Assembly (NCBI GenBank): GCA_002367355.1
Contig: DFBQ01000093.1
Coordinates: 1 to 7,558, forward strand
Origin: Deltaproteobacteria bacterium UBA3076
Lineage (GTDB): Bacteria > Desulfobacterota > Dissulfuribacteria > Dissulfuribacterales > UBA3076
Reading direction: 5' to 3'
DNA length: 7,558 nucleotides
Positions 1 through 5,801 of this stretch are shown here, one piece after another (the first letter of the stretch is position 1; every line of letters starts with the position of its first letter). Made by a program: the position numbers and the translations under genes. The notes under the pieces are model-generated. The model saw nothing but the letters and a program-made list of their open reading frames with translations, had not been told where the DNA came from and searched no databases.

Positions 1-100
1 CTTCAAACCTGACCCTGCGGGGAACAGTGACTGTAAGAGGCCTGGGAGCATCAGGCTCTTGAGGAAAGTAGCGACGTTGAGATCTCATGTCTGCATCCAT
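1..100 (-). CDS. Probable hotdog acyl-CoA/acyl-ACP thioesterase, N-terminal fragment
   Basis: Partial gene cut by the left edge of the window; 33 codons are visible, opening MDADMRSQRRYFPQEPDAPR and reaching PRRVRFE. The RRVRFE segment, about 30 residues in, is how many 4-hydroxybenzoyl-CoA-type hotdog thioesterases begin their first strand, just before the catalytic-Asp region, which lies outside the window. The ATG at 100 is one base after the TAG stop of the ApeI-like gene, so the two are probably coupled; a second in-frame ATG at 88 is an alternative start. No clear Shine-Dalgarno is seen for either. In aryl-polyene clusters a small thioesterase is a usual member and would release or edit acyl intermediates. 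The reading frame is well supported by position and lack of stops; the family call rests on a short segment and is moderate. Confidence 0.6.
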   Translation of the reverse strand, partial: MDADMRSQRRYFPQEPDAPRPLTVTVPRRVRFE

Positions 101-101
101 A

Positions 102-515
102 CTACACGTCACATAGTGAATTTTTTTCACAGAAATCTATTCTACCAGTGGCTACGGTCTCATTCTCATTACGGATGCTGAATATGGCTCTCCATGTCAT
201 TTGGTGCCTTTTCAAGTTCACGGTTATTGATATCTGTTCCTTTGGCTGGATAAGGCCTCGGAATTTGATTCGTTCTGCAGTAGTGGGAAAAAGCTGTTGG
301 TTCAGGGCCTTAATGGCCAATGAACGGACTGCCGCCATTTGTATGATGCCCGGAAGTATTGCTTGATCTGGAAAGTGGCCCTGAAAGCAGGGAAAATCAG
401 GCTGAAAGATAAACGTGCCATTCACTGATATGTCTTTACCGCTATCTACTGTGTATTCAGTTAAAGATTCCAACAAAGCCTTTTCTATGGAATCAGTATT
501 GAGTTCTTTCATCAT
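102..515 (-). CDS. ApeI-like hotdog 3-hydroxyacyl-ACP dehydratase
   Basis: A 137-residue single-hotdog protein of the FabA/FabZ superfamily, expected to dehydrate 3-hydroxyacyl-ACP in the cytoplasm during chain extension. The hallmark is FQGHFPDQAILPG at residues 44-56, with the catalytic His at 47 and the LPG turn at 54-56 that opens the central helix. In FabZ a Glu, and in ApeI-type enzymes as I recall them an Asp, falls five residues after that Gly; here the position is Ala61 (PGIIQMAAV), so the usual acid is missing. FRGLIQPKEQ (85-94) fits the following strand. The ATG at 515 overlaps the TGA of the DUF3261 gene (ATGA), with a second ATG at 512. No strong Shine-Dalgarno is present, consistent with coupling. 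Its likely partner is the ApeP-like protein at 4525-4989. The family is fairly sure; independent activity is doubtful. Confidence 0.82.
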   Translation of the reverse strand: MMKELNTDSIEKALLESLTEYTVDSGKDISVNGTFIFQPDFPCFQGHFPDQAILPGIIQMAAVRSLAIKALNQQLFPTTAERIKFRGLIQPKEQISITVNLKRHQMTWRAIFSIRNENETVATGRIDFCEKNSLCDV

Positions 516-1084
516 AAGTCAGATAAACCCTGAAATAGCTCCAGTGTCAGTTTAGAGCGCCTCCATGGCTCTTGCAACACCGCACCAACAAATCCTTCAG
601 TTACATCTTTATTATAAAAATAGTCCACAGACCAAATCACAAAAGGGCCAAAGCAGGCTTCTTTTCTTTCCATATCCAAAGCAGGCTTTTTCTTACATAT
701 TCTGATAAAACCATGTGTGGAACAATTGACATCATCTGACATGGTCTCAAAAATGCGTGAGGTGGATTTGGCAAGATATTCCGGCAAACCACGGTCGCGC
801 GCCGCCTTCACTGCAGCGACAACTCTGATATCACTTCCATTAGACTTTATGGTCTCCAGCAGCTTGATCCCTGTGGCATCAAGCAGGACCAAATGGAAAT
901 CAGGGCCGAGAGTCCTCACTGCCAGCAGACCGGTAAATCGTTCAATCCCCCATTGTTCCAGAGTAAGTTTCCAGACAGATTCTTCCACATATGGAAAATG
1001 CTGATCGTTATATTCAGGGATCTTGTTAATACTGCATCCTGAGATAAACTGAATTATTAATATCAACAGGATCCAACGCATCAT
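512..1084 (-). CDS. DUF3261-type lipoprotein of an aryl-polyene-like cluster
   Basis: A 190-residue protein with a lipoprotein signal: hydrophobic residues 4-14 followed by the lipobox ISGC, giving an acylated Cys at 17. No lysine or arginine follows closely except Lys21, and there is no other membrane segment. The body (VWKLTLEQWGI near 38-48, then HLVLLDATGIKLLETI near 64-79) resembles the DUF3261 family, whose members sit next to LolA and MMPL genes in aryl-polyene clusters (ApeN position). A role in receiving or anchoring the lipid at the outer membrane is inferred from context; no activity is established. The start is ATG at 1084 or 1081, both ahead of the same signal. The gene is separated from the upstream exporter by the IVP cassette, with a 46-bp gap after the IVP stop that contains heptad repeats. 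It overlaps the following dehydratase by four bases. Confidence 0.72.
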   Translation of the reverse strand: MMRWILLILIIQFISGCSINKIPEYNDQHFPYVEESVWKLTLEQWGIERFTGLLAVRTLGPDFHLVLLDATGIKLLETIKSNGSDIRVVAAVKAARDRGLPEYLAKSTSRIFETMSDDVNCSTHGFIRICKKKPALDMERKEACFGPFVIWSVDYFYNKDVTEGFVGAVLQEPWRRSKLTLELFQGLSDL

Positions 1085-1103
1085 GGTAACTACTCAAGTA
1101 TTT

Positions 1104-1126
1104 AGGTTGAAGGTTGAAGGTTGAAG
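1104..1126. repeat. Heptad tandem repeat, left end of the IVP cassette
   Basis: Three full copies plus two bases of the unit AGGTTGA, perfect throughout, in the gap between the IVP stop and the DUF3261 start. The reverse complement of these 23 bases matches 1505-1527 at 20 of 23 positions, so the tract is one arm of an inverted pair that brackets the IVP gene. Confidence 0.95.
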
Positions 1127-1130
1127 TATA

Positions 1131-1487
1131 TCAATCATCTCGCAACGCTCGAATCAAACCATTCAAGACCTTCTCCGTTTCGACAATCTTTGGTTCAAGC
1201 AGAGATAAATCCTGGTTGCGCAAAAACCCTAAACGCTTCGACAAACTTAGCTGATAATGCAGTTCCTTCAATGGCCCGAAGGCTATATAGAGAAAACGAG
1301 GGTAATCTGCCTGACTGTCACGTGCGCAACCTTCAACGATGTTAGAAGGAACCGAAACCGCTGCCCGCCGCATTTGAGAAGTCAGACCATACAACTCTTC
1401 TCTCGGAAACCCTGCGGTCACCCGATAAACCAATACTGCTACCTCATCGGCCAGTTCAAATGCCCTAAGTTTTGTGTGATCGCGCAT
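1131..1487 (-). CDS. Four-helix-bundle protein, 23S rRNA intervening-sequence (IVP) family
   Basis: A 118-residue, all-helical protein of the IVP/four-helix-bundle family, recognised from FPREELYGLTSQMRRA (27-42) followed by SVPSNIVEG (45-53) and ARDSQADY (55-62). Family members form a pentamer-like bundle related to the accessory protein Avd of diversity-generating retroelements; no reverse transcriptase or variable repeat is present here. The molecular role of stand-alone members is unknown. The start ATG at 1487 has a good AGGA seven bases upstream that overlaps the stop codon of the exporter; the gap between the genes is nine bases. Pro63 and Pro72 fall in what should be the second helix, where I would expect non-proline residues, so mild decay is possible although the frame is intact at usual length. 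It has no evident link to lipid synthesis and appears to be a passenger. Confidence 0.9.
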   Translation of the reverse strand: MRDHTKLRAFELADEVAVLVYRVTAGFPREELYGLTSQMRRAAVSVPSNIVEGCARDSQADYPRFLYIAFGPLKELHYQLSLSKRLGFLRNQDLSLLEPKIVETEKVLNGLIRALRDD

Positions 1488-1494
1488 AATTTGT

Positions 1495-1498
1495 TCCT
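1495..1498 (-). promoter_or_regulatory. Ribosome binding site of the IVP gene
   Basis: AGGA on the minus strand, seven bases before the ATG at 1487, sharing bases with the TAG stop of the exporter gene. It supports this start and lets the IVP gene be read by ribosomes finishing the exporter. Confidence 0.6.
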
Positions 1499-3896
1499 AA
1501 AAGCCTTCAGCCTTCAGCCTTCCACCTAAGTAGTTACGTTTCAGAATTATAGGTGTGACCCATAGCGCGGTCGGCCAGGCTGCACCGATCCCGACAAGCA
1601 CTGTAGCTCCCAGTGTGTGGAGGGCTGGATGCTCTGCCAGGGTCAATACCCCAAAACCTGAAAGGGTGCTGACAGCGCACATGCTTACAGCAAAAAACGT
1701 GGTTTTGGAAAACGCCCTCTGAAAGGCGCATACTACAAAGATGCCGTAGTCCACGCTAATGCCTATTACCATGATCCCAATGAGTATGTGCATAAGGTTG
1801 ATGTCTTTGTTGCACAGGTAATTGAATATGGCCATGGACGACAGGGCGGAAAGCACAGGGGCCAATGCTGCAAGCACAGGCATTGGCCTTCGAAAGAAAA
1901 ACCACATCAGACATACTATGAGTGTGCCCGCGGCAATAGAAAGCCTGGTTACGTCATGGCGCACGAGTGTCTCAATATTAGAGCGCCATTTGGAATTGGA
2001 AAGGACCGCAACCCCGGGAATTTGTTCTTCCAGTTTTTTAAGCACAGGCCAAGTGTCGAGGGTATCCGGGGCAATTGTAGTTATCAGTATCTCATGCCCA
2101 TTATTGTCCTGATTTTTTATGCTGTGCTCATCCGGCAGACGCAGCATGGAACATATCAATGGTGAAAGCGGCCCGGAAATAAGGACATTTGGATCGAGGA
2201 TAACAGGCTTTGCAGACAACCATTCAAAAAAGGGTGAAAAGGCCCCGGAGATAAACCCCAGTTCTGTTCCAATTCGGTCAATTTCCTTTTCAGCGCTAAC
2301 GCGCCGTTTTTCCCAAAAAACGTTCCAGTTTGATATGTTTTGTGCCTGCAGGCATGGTCCGGGAAGAATGGGGGAAATACTTCGTAAACCTGATATCAAA
2401 TGACGCTGAAGTTTCTCATAGACTTGATCGTTTCTATCCAGGGCCTGTGACAGGGTCTTTCCTGAAGCCAGGATAAAGGCCTCGTCTCCAGCAGGTCCCC
2501 ATGTAGCGCGAAAATGGGCCTCGTCTGCTTTTATCTTTGGAGTAACCATGTCCAGTGTCTGAAGGTTTCCGTTATAGTGCAACCTGGGCCATGCCAAAGC
2601 CCCGGCGGCAAGCAACAGCCCCCATAGTATAAGCTTTGATGTTGAATGCTGGAGGCAGGGCAGTTGCCTTTTTGAAATCTTGAGCTTTTGTATTGCCAGG
2701 GTAGGCACGAGTATCCAGGCCAATACCACTGCCAGAAAGACTCCGGTTATGGCCAGGGCCGCCATTTGCCTGTGAGATGGAACTTCAGAGAAGAGCAATA
2801 CCACAAAGACCGTAAGAGTCGTGGCTGTGGACAAAATAACCGGGCGCTTAATACCCTTGAGGACGGCATCTTTACCGCCGGGATTTCTGGAGAGCGCAAG
2901 ATAGATATGTATAGCAGAATCTACTGCAATACCCAGAAGTACGATCCCAAACCCGAGGGCAATAGCACTTACCCGATTGTAAAAGAGACCCAGAACGGCT
3001 ACTGCCACAGGGGCAGCTATGAAGGGAACTCCTACCACCAATAACGCACGGGGATCCCGAAAAATCAGAAAAAAGAATATAAACAGGGTCAAAGTGGCCA
3101 AAGGCAGGAGCTTGCGCAGGTCTTTCCGGACTGTGCGGGCGTTTGCCAGGGTATGTGGAAGGGCGCCGATGATTCGTGCGCTTACTCCATGAACCAGGCC
3201 TTGCTTAAAGGCCTTTTGCACCTCATTCTGTACTTGTTCCGCAGCCTTGGAGTCTGTGAGCGGAAGTGCGCTTTCAGCCCAAATAAGACAACTTCTGCCG
3301 TCCTGACTGAAAAAAAATCCGTCTCGTATTTGGGCGGTGAATTCACCACGAAGGCTGGAAAGGCGTTTTATAAGAAGACGTGACAGCCCAAGCGGGTCCC
3401 GGCGTATCTGTTCCTTGAGGGGCAATCCAGCCGGGCTGTTTAACAGGGCAAAATCCTCTGCAAGGGACTGATTAAGTCCATCCGTAGTAAGTTGGGATTG
3501 TATCCGGCGCAGATCCTCTTCTGTCAGAAGGGCTGGCAGATGGGACCATAGTTGATCCAGAAGTCTCCATTCATAGCCTGAAGGAAGCTGATATAATACT
3601 TCCCTGAATACGGGATTTTCCGCAAGAGCTGATCCAACCTGTCTGGCAGAAATTTTGAGCGCTTGCTCAATTCCATTCTTTGAAACAGCCGTCTGGGAAG
3701 GATCTATTTCCAGGCTGATAAAGACACGATTTACCAGCCCCATACGTTGCAGGAGCTGAATATCCCCGCGTACTGCCGAATCCGGCAAGAGGTCCAGTGC
3801 ATCCTCTCCAAGATATATCCCCCTGGCCGCAAACAATCCAAATGCGGCCAAAAAAAATGCAACGCCCCATTTCAGCCAGGCGGACTTGGTGTTCAC
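1497..3896 (-). CDS. MMPL/RND-type lipid exporter (ApeM-like, predicted exporter family)
   Basis: A 799-residue inner-membrane transporter with the duplicated RND layout. TM1 is near 9-25, then a periplasmic domain to about 260, five TMs near 263-279, 284-306, 309-333, 352-370 and 377-400. TM7 is near 421-436, a second periplasmic domain runs to about 650, and five final TMs lie near 651-668, 671-692, 700-724, 731-754 and 760-785. The paired proton-relay signatures GIAVDSAIHIY (322-332, Asp326) and GISVDYGIFVV (712-722, Asp716) mark the two halves. In aryl-polyene clusters this exporter follows LolA and is thought to move the acyl product out of the inner membrane using the proton gradient. 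The GTG start at 3896 overlaps the LolA stop (GTGA). The last nine residues (GGRLKAEGF) are encoded by the heptad repeat of the neighbouring cassette, so the natural C-terminus may have been replaced. Exact substrate is unknown. Confidence 0.9.
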   Translation of the reverse strand: MNTKSAWLKWGVAFFLAAFGLFAARGIYLGEDALDLLPDSAVRGDIQLLQRMGLVNRVFISLEIDPSQTAVSKNGIEQALKISARQVGSALAENPVFREVLYQLPSGYEWRLLDQLWSHLPALLTEEDLRRIQSQLTTDGLNQSLAEDFALLNSPAGLPLKEQIRRDPLGLSRLLIKRLSSLRGEFTAQIRDGFFFSQDGRSCLIWAESALPLTDSKAAEQVQNEVQKAFKQGLVHGVSARIIGALPHTLANARTVRKDLRKLLPLATLTLFIFFFLIFRDPRALLVVGVPFIAAPVAVAVLGLFYNRVSAIALGFGIVLLGIAVDSAIHIYLALSRNPGGKDAVLKGIKRPVILSTATTLTVFVVLLFSEVPSHRQMAALAITGVFLAVVLAWILVPTLAIQKLKISKRQLPCLQHSTSKLILWGLLLAAGALAWPRLHYNGNLQTLDMVTPKIKADEAHFRATWGPAGDEAFILASGKTLSQALDRNDQVYEKLQRHLISGLRSISPILPGPCLQAQNISNWNVFWEKRRVSAEKEIDRIGTELGFISGAFSPFFEWLSAKPVILDPNVLISGPLSPLICSMLRLPDEHSIKNQDNNGHEILITTIAPDTLDTWPVLKKLEEQIPGVAVLSNSKWRSNIETLVRHDVTRLSIAAGTLIVCLMWFFFRRPMPVLAALAPVLSALSSMAIFNYLCNKDINLMHILIGIMVIGISVDYGIFVVCAFQRAFSKTTFFAVSMCAVSTLSGFGVLTLAEHPALHTLGATVLVGIGAAWPTALWVTPIILKRNYLGGRLKAEGF
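1503..1523. repeat. Heptad tandem repeat, right end of the IVP cassette
   Basis: Three copies of GCCTTCA, the third ending in C instead of A, followed by ACCT. The tract lies inside the 3' end of the exporter gene and encodes part of its C-terminal tail. With its flanks (1505-1527) it is the inverted counterpart of 1104-1126. Confidence 0.93.
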
Positions 3897-4528
3897 GGGC
3901 TGCTACACCTGGTAAAAAGGGATTGGTCCAGGGGTTGGTTCAGGATAAAATCGCTAAACGAAATTACCGTATGGTCCCCGCCGGGTTCCTGTATTCTTAC
4001 TGTAGTTGGCTGTAACGAATCAGGATTAAAGCTGACCTTTACACTGGAAATTGCCCTTGCTATCTTTGGGTCGTTTGCTGTAAGTACAAGGCAGGGGCCT
4101 TGTTCAAGCAATACCATACGGTATTGTTCTTGTAGAGTAGCATATGATCCGTTTACCCAGGTCCAGATCTGTTTAGATACCATTTGCATTACCGGATCTG
4201 TAGCCAGATTAAACCTCTGAGGTTCACTATTGCCACTGCATTTTAGCCCTCCGGCGCCATTAAGAATCAACACAGAGGCTATAGGGCTTGTGAATTCCCA
4301 GCGTAGTTTGTCCGGCTTTTCTAAGGCCATACGGCCTTGAAAGATAACCGGCCGGGCAAAGATAGCTAAATGACGTTCCTGTTTCAGTGTGCACGTTAAG
4401 GTCTTAACAGTGGCGGCCTTTGCCTCTACGTCGTAGATAAATGATGAAAGTTTGCCATTGCCTTCTGCAAGAACAGGAGGGACAATAAAAAGAAGGGGCA
4501 AAAGCATCAACATAAGTTTCAGCCTCAT
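3893..4528 (-). CDS. LolA-like periplasmic lipid/lipoprotein carrier
   Basis: A 211-residue exported protein. The signal peptide has Arg2 and Lys4, a hydrophobic core at 5-18 and a likely cut after PVLA (residue 21). The mature part has the LolA core TCTLKQERHLAIF (45-57) and GRMALEKPDKLRWEFTSP (65-82), the stretch that forms the hydrophobic half-barrel. Canonical LolA ferries lipoproteins to the outer membrane; cluster-encoded copies next to an MMPL exporter are thought to carry the lipid product, which is inference here. The start is set at ATG 4528, not at the GTG 15 bases upstream, because GGGAGG stands seven bases before it and this start makes an ATGA overlap with the preceding dehydratase. 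The stop overlaps the exporter's GTG. The final residues (FTRCSSP) include a lone Cys with no clear role. Confidence 0.87.
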   Translation of the reverse strand: MRLKLMLMLLPLLFIVPPVLAEGNGKLSSFIYDVEAKAATVKTLTCTLKQERHLAIFARPVIFQGRMALEKPDKLRWEFTSPIASVLILNGAGGLKCSGNSEPQRFNLATDPVMQMVSKQIWTWVNGSYATLQEQYRMVLLEQGPCLVLTANDPKIARAISSVKVSFNPDSLQPTTVRIQEPGGDHTVISFSDFILNQPLDQSLFTRCSSP

Positions 4529-4989
4529 TCCTTTTCCTCCCACACCTTCAGTTCGCCGCAGGCTACAAGTCCATTTGGACCAATTACCCTGCCCTCCATA
4601 ATAGTTACTGCCTGGAACTCAAAGGTCTTCTTGAGTCTTACCTGCAAAGTTTCTCCCGGACGTATCTTGTCCATCCAGGAAAAGTTGTCTATCCCTACGA
4701 GATAGCCAATGAATGGAGACCGATTTTCCTTTCTGGCGTCAAATCCGTTTATTGCAGCTATGGACTGGGCAATAAGTTCAATAAAGTACTCTGGGAGAAG
4801 GCCTCCCTGTGGATCCAGAAAGATCCCCTTTGTTGGGACTATGGCTTCTGCCAGTGTTGTATCCTCGTTCCTTTCAAGGAGCTGGTGAATAATGAGCATG
4901 GGCGGGCGATGAGGGACCAGGAGATGGGCAGGCAGGGGCAGGGAAACGCCGGCGCTGTTGGAGTTCGTGGAATCTTGAAGACCGCTCAC
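4525..4989 (-). CDS. ApeP-like hotdog dehydratase subunit (predicted 3-hydroxylacyl-ACP dehydratase)
   Basis: A 154-residue hotdog protein. Residues 1-20 look disordered (Ser/Asn rich), then PHRPPML (26-32), the FabZ-like N-terminal signature. LPEYFIELIAQSIAAINGF (65-83) is the central helix with Glu71 at the catalytic-acid position, and GYLVGIDNF (95-103) with a following IRPGE (109-113) are late strands. In FabZ the catalytic His lies 14 residues before that Glu within GHFP; here the position is Phe57 in a GIFLDPQGG context, so the His is absent, as in the ApeP family as I know it. It is therefore likely the partner of the ApeI-like protein, which has the His. The GTG start at 4989 overlaps the ketoreductase stop; no better start exists before the PHR motif. 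It ends in an ATGA overlap with the LolA-like gene. Confidence 0.85.
   Translation of the reverse strand: MSGLQDSTNSNSAGVSLPLPAHLLVPHRPPMLIIHQLLERNEDTTLAEAIVPTKGIFLDPQGGLLPEYFIELIAQSIAAINGFDARKENRSPFIGYLVGIDNFSWMDKIRPGETLQVRLKKTFEFQAVTIMEGRVIGPNGLVACGELKVWEEKE
4536..4541 (-). promoter_or_regulatory. Strong ribosome binding site of the LolA-like gene
   Basis: GGGAGG on the minus strand, seven bases before the ATG at 4528 and inside the end of the upstream dehydratase. It is the best Shine-Dalgarno in the operon and decides the LolA start against the upstream GTG at 4543. Confidence 0.75.
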
Positions 4990-5714
4990 ATGTAAAGGCC
5001 CCCGTTTACTCCTACAACCTGCCCTGTAATGTAGCTTGCCTCATCGCTCAGCAGGAAATTTACCACCCCTGCCACCTCTTCAGGCCGTCCGATGCGGCCA
5101 AGGGGTATTGTGGGAAGCAATTTTTCCCTGGGCAGGTCCTGGATCATCTCCGTCTCAATAAGCCCCGGTGATACTACATTGACCAGTATGTTACGCTTGG
5201 CCACCTCCCTGGCAAGGGCCTTGGAGGCCCCTATGAGACCTGCCTTTGCCGCAGAGTAGTTAACCTGACCTGCCAGGCCTGTCTCCCCTGACACAGAGGC
5301 TATGGCAATAATCCGGCCGCGTCTCTTGGACAGCATGGCCTTTAACAGAATACGCGTCAGCAGAAAGAAACCGGTCAGGTGGACGTTGAGCACAGTATCC
5401 CAATCCTCCCGGCGCATCAGGGCCACCACTGTGTCACAGGTGATTCCGGCATTGTGGACTAAAGCAAAAGGCACTTCCTCATCCAGCAATGGAGTGAGGG
5501 CCTTATCCACAGCCGGTTCGTCAGCCACATCAAAGGGCAAGAGAGTACAGCGCTGTCCCTGGGTCTCTATGTCATTTTTTACAGATGCGGCCGCTTCGTG
5601 CGAGGAGCGATAATTGAGCCAGATATCATAGCCTGCGCCGGCCAGTCTTTTGGCAATGGCAGCTCCGATACCCCGGCTGCCGCCTGTAATCAATACTGTG
5701 CGTGGTTTTTCCAT
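4986..5714 (-). CDS. fabG: 3-oxoacyl-ACP reductase, FabG/ApeQ-type short-chain dehydrogenase
   Basis: A 242-residue classical SDR expected to reduce 3-oxoacyl-ACP to 3-hydroxyacyl-ACP with NADPH, just before the dehydration step. The dinucleotide site TGGSRGIG is at 10-17, Asp62 (FDVAD) follows the third strand, and HNAG is at 87-90. The catalytic Ser140, Tyr153 and Lys157 sit in SVSGETG and YSAAK, and PGLIETEM (183-190) is the lid region. Arg14 and Arg36 suggest NADPH preference. The fourth tetrad residue, usually Asn in FabG (TNL), aligns with His112 (VHL). The start is put at ATG 5714, which has AAGGAA seven bases upstream and gives the normal FabG N-terminus; a GTG at 5750 in the same frame lacks such a site. 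Stop overlaps the dehydratase start. Being next to the ApeP-like gene matches the P-Q pairing of aryl-polyene clusters. Confidence 0.92.
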   Translation of the reverse strand: MEKPRTVLITGGSRGIGAAIAKRLAGAGYDIWLNYRSSHEAAASVKNDIETQGQRCTLLPFDVADEPAVDKALTPLLDEEVPFALVHNAGITCDTVVALMRREDWDTVLNVHLTGFFLLTRILLKAMLSKRRGRIIAIASVSGETGLAGQVNYSAAKAGLIGASKALAREVAKRNILVNVVSPGLIETEMIQDLPREKLLPTIPLGRIGRPEEVAGVVNFLLSDEASYITGQVVGVNGGLYM

Positions 5715-5720
5715 AATGCG

Positions 5721-5726
5721 TTCCTT
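5721..5726 (-). promoter_or_regulatory. Ribosome binding site of the ketoreductase gene
   Basis: AAGGAA on the minus strand, seven bases before ATG 5714. It favours that start over the in-frame GTG at 5750 and the ATG at 5732. Confidence 0.65.
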
Positions 5727-5744
5727 ATGCATAACATCGTAATC

Positions 5745-5796
5745 GTTCACAGGTTCAAAGGTTCAGGGTTCGAGAAAAAGATGTTCGACGTTCATC
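5745..5796. repeat. Degenerate heptad repeats between radical SAM and ketoreductase genes
   Basis: Six GTTC cores at 5745, 5753, 5761, 5768, 5783 and 5790, spaced 8, 8, 7, 15 and 7 bases. The best block is AGGTTCA-A-AGGTTCA-GGGTTCG (5751-5772), followed by GTTCGAC-GTTCATC (5783-5796). The period and the AGGTT core recall the perfect AGGTTGA tract at 1104-1126, but no gene accompanies the repeats here. Confidence 0.65.
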
Positions 5797-5801
5797 TTTT
5801 C
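5774..5801 (-). terminator. AT-rich stem-loop at the end of the radical SAM gene
   Basis: On the minus strand AAAAGATG and CATCTTTT pair around a nine-base loop, and the second arm runs into a short T stretch ending in CTC. It begins at the TGA stop of the radical SAM gene. It could be a weak or partial terminator separating that gene from the ketoreductase operon, but the stem is only eight mostly A-T pairs, and the heptad units inside it may explain the symmetry. Confidence 0.3.

Larger units (their letters stand above)
1104..1527 (-). mobile_element. Putative IVP-coding cassette bounded by inverted heptad repeats
   Basis: About 424 bp holding only the IVP gene, between a left tract (1104-1126) and a right tract (1505-1527). 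The tracts are imperfect inverted repeats of each other; mismatches are at three positions only. The cassette interrupts what is otherwise the usual exporter-then-lipoprotein order of aryl-polyene-type operons. No transposase, recombinase or obvious target-site duplication is seen. The layout (IVP gene in the loop of two complementary arms) copies that of intervening sequences in some bacterial 23S rRNA genes, where the arms pair and are cut by RNase III. Calling it mobile is inference from position and symmetry; an old, immobile insertion is equally possible. Confidence 0.5.

Noticed and set aside
121..127. Run of seven As in the ApeI-like coding strand as a slippage site
   Set aside because: It is eight codons from the end; a shift would alter only a few tail residues, and nothing downstream suggests programmed frameshifting.
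116..130. GTGAA / TTCAC symmetry with a T-run, a possible plus-strand terminator
   Set aside because: Only five base pairs, inside the coding end of the ApeI-like gene, with no plus-strand gene to terminate.
1131..1487. Avd accessory protein of a diversity-generating retroelement
   Set aside because: Avd belongs to the same fold, but no reverse transcriptase, template repeat or variable repeat is present; the motifs fit stand-alone IVP proteins better.
1788..2165. 125-codon open frame on the plus strand
   Set aside because: It lies fully antisense to the transmembrane-coding exporter gene and its Cys/His-rich translation resembles no family; it is a shadow frame.
3747..4220. 157-codon open frame on the plus strand spanning exporter and LolA starts
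   Set aside because: Antisense to two well-supported genes with overlapping start/stop codons; no domain pattern.
5712..5750. Twelve-residue N-terminal extension of the ketoreductase from a GTG at 5750
   Set aside because: It lacks a Shine-Dalgarno, overlaps the heptad repeats and adds residues not seen in FabG proteins; ATG 5714 has AAGGAA at good spacing.
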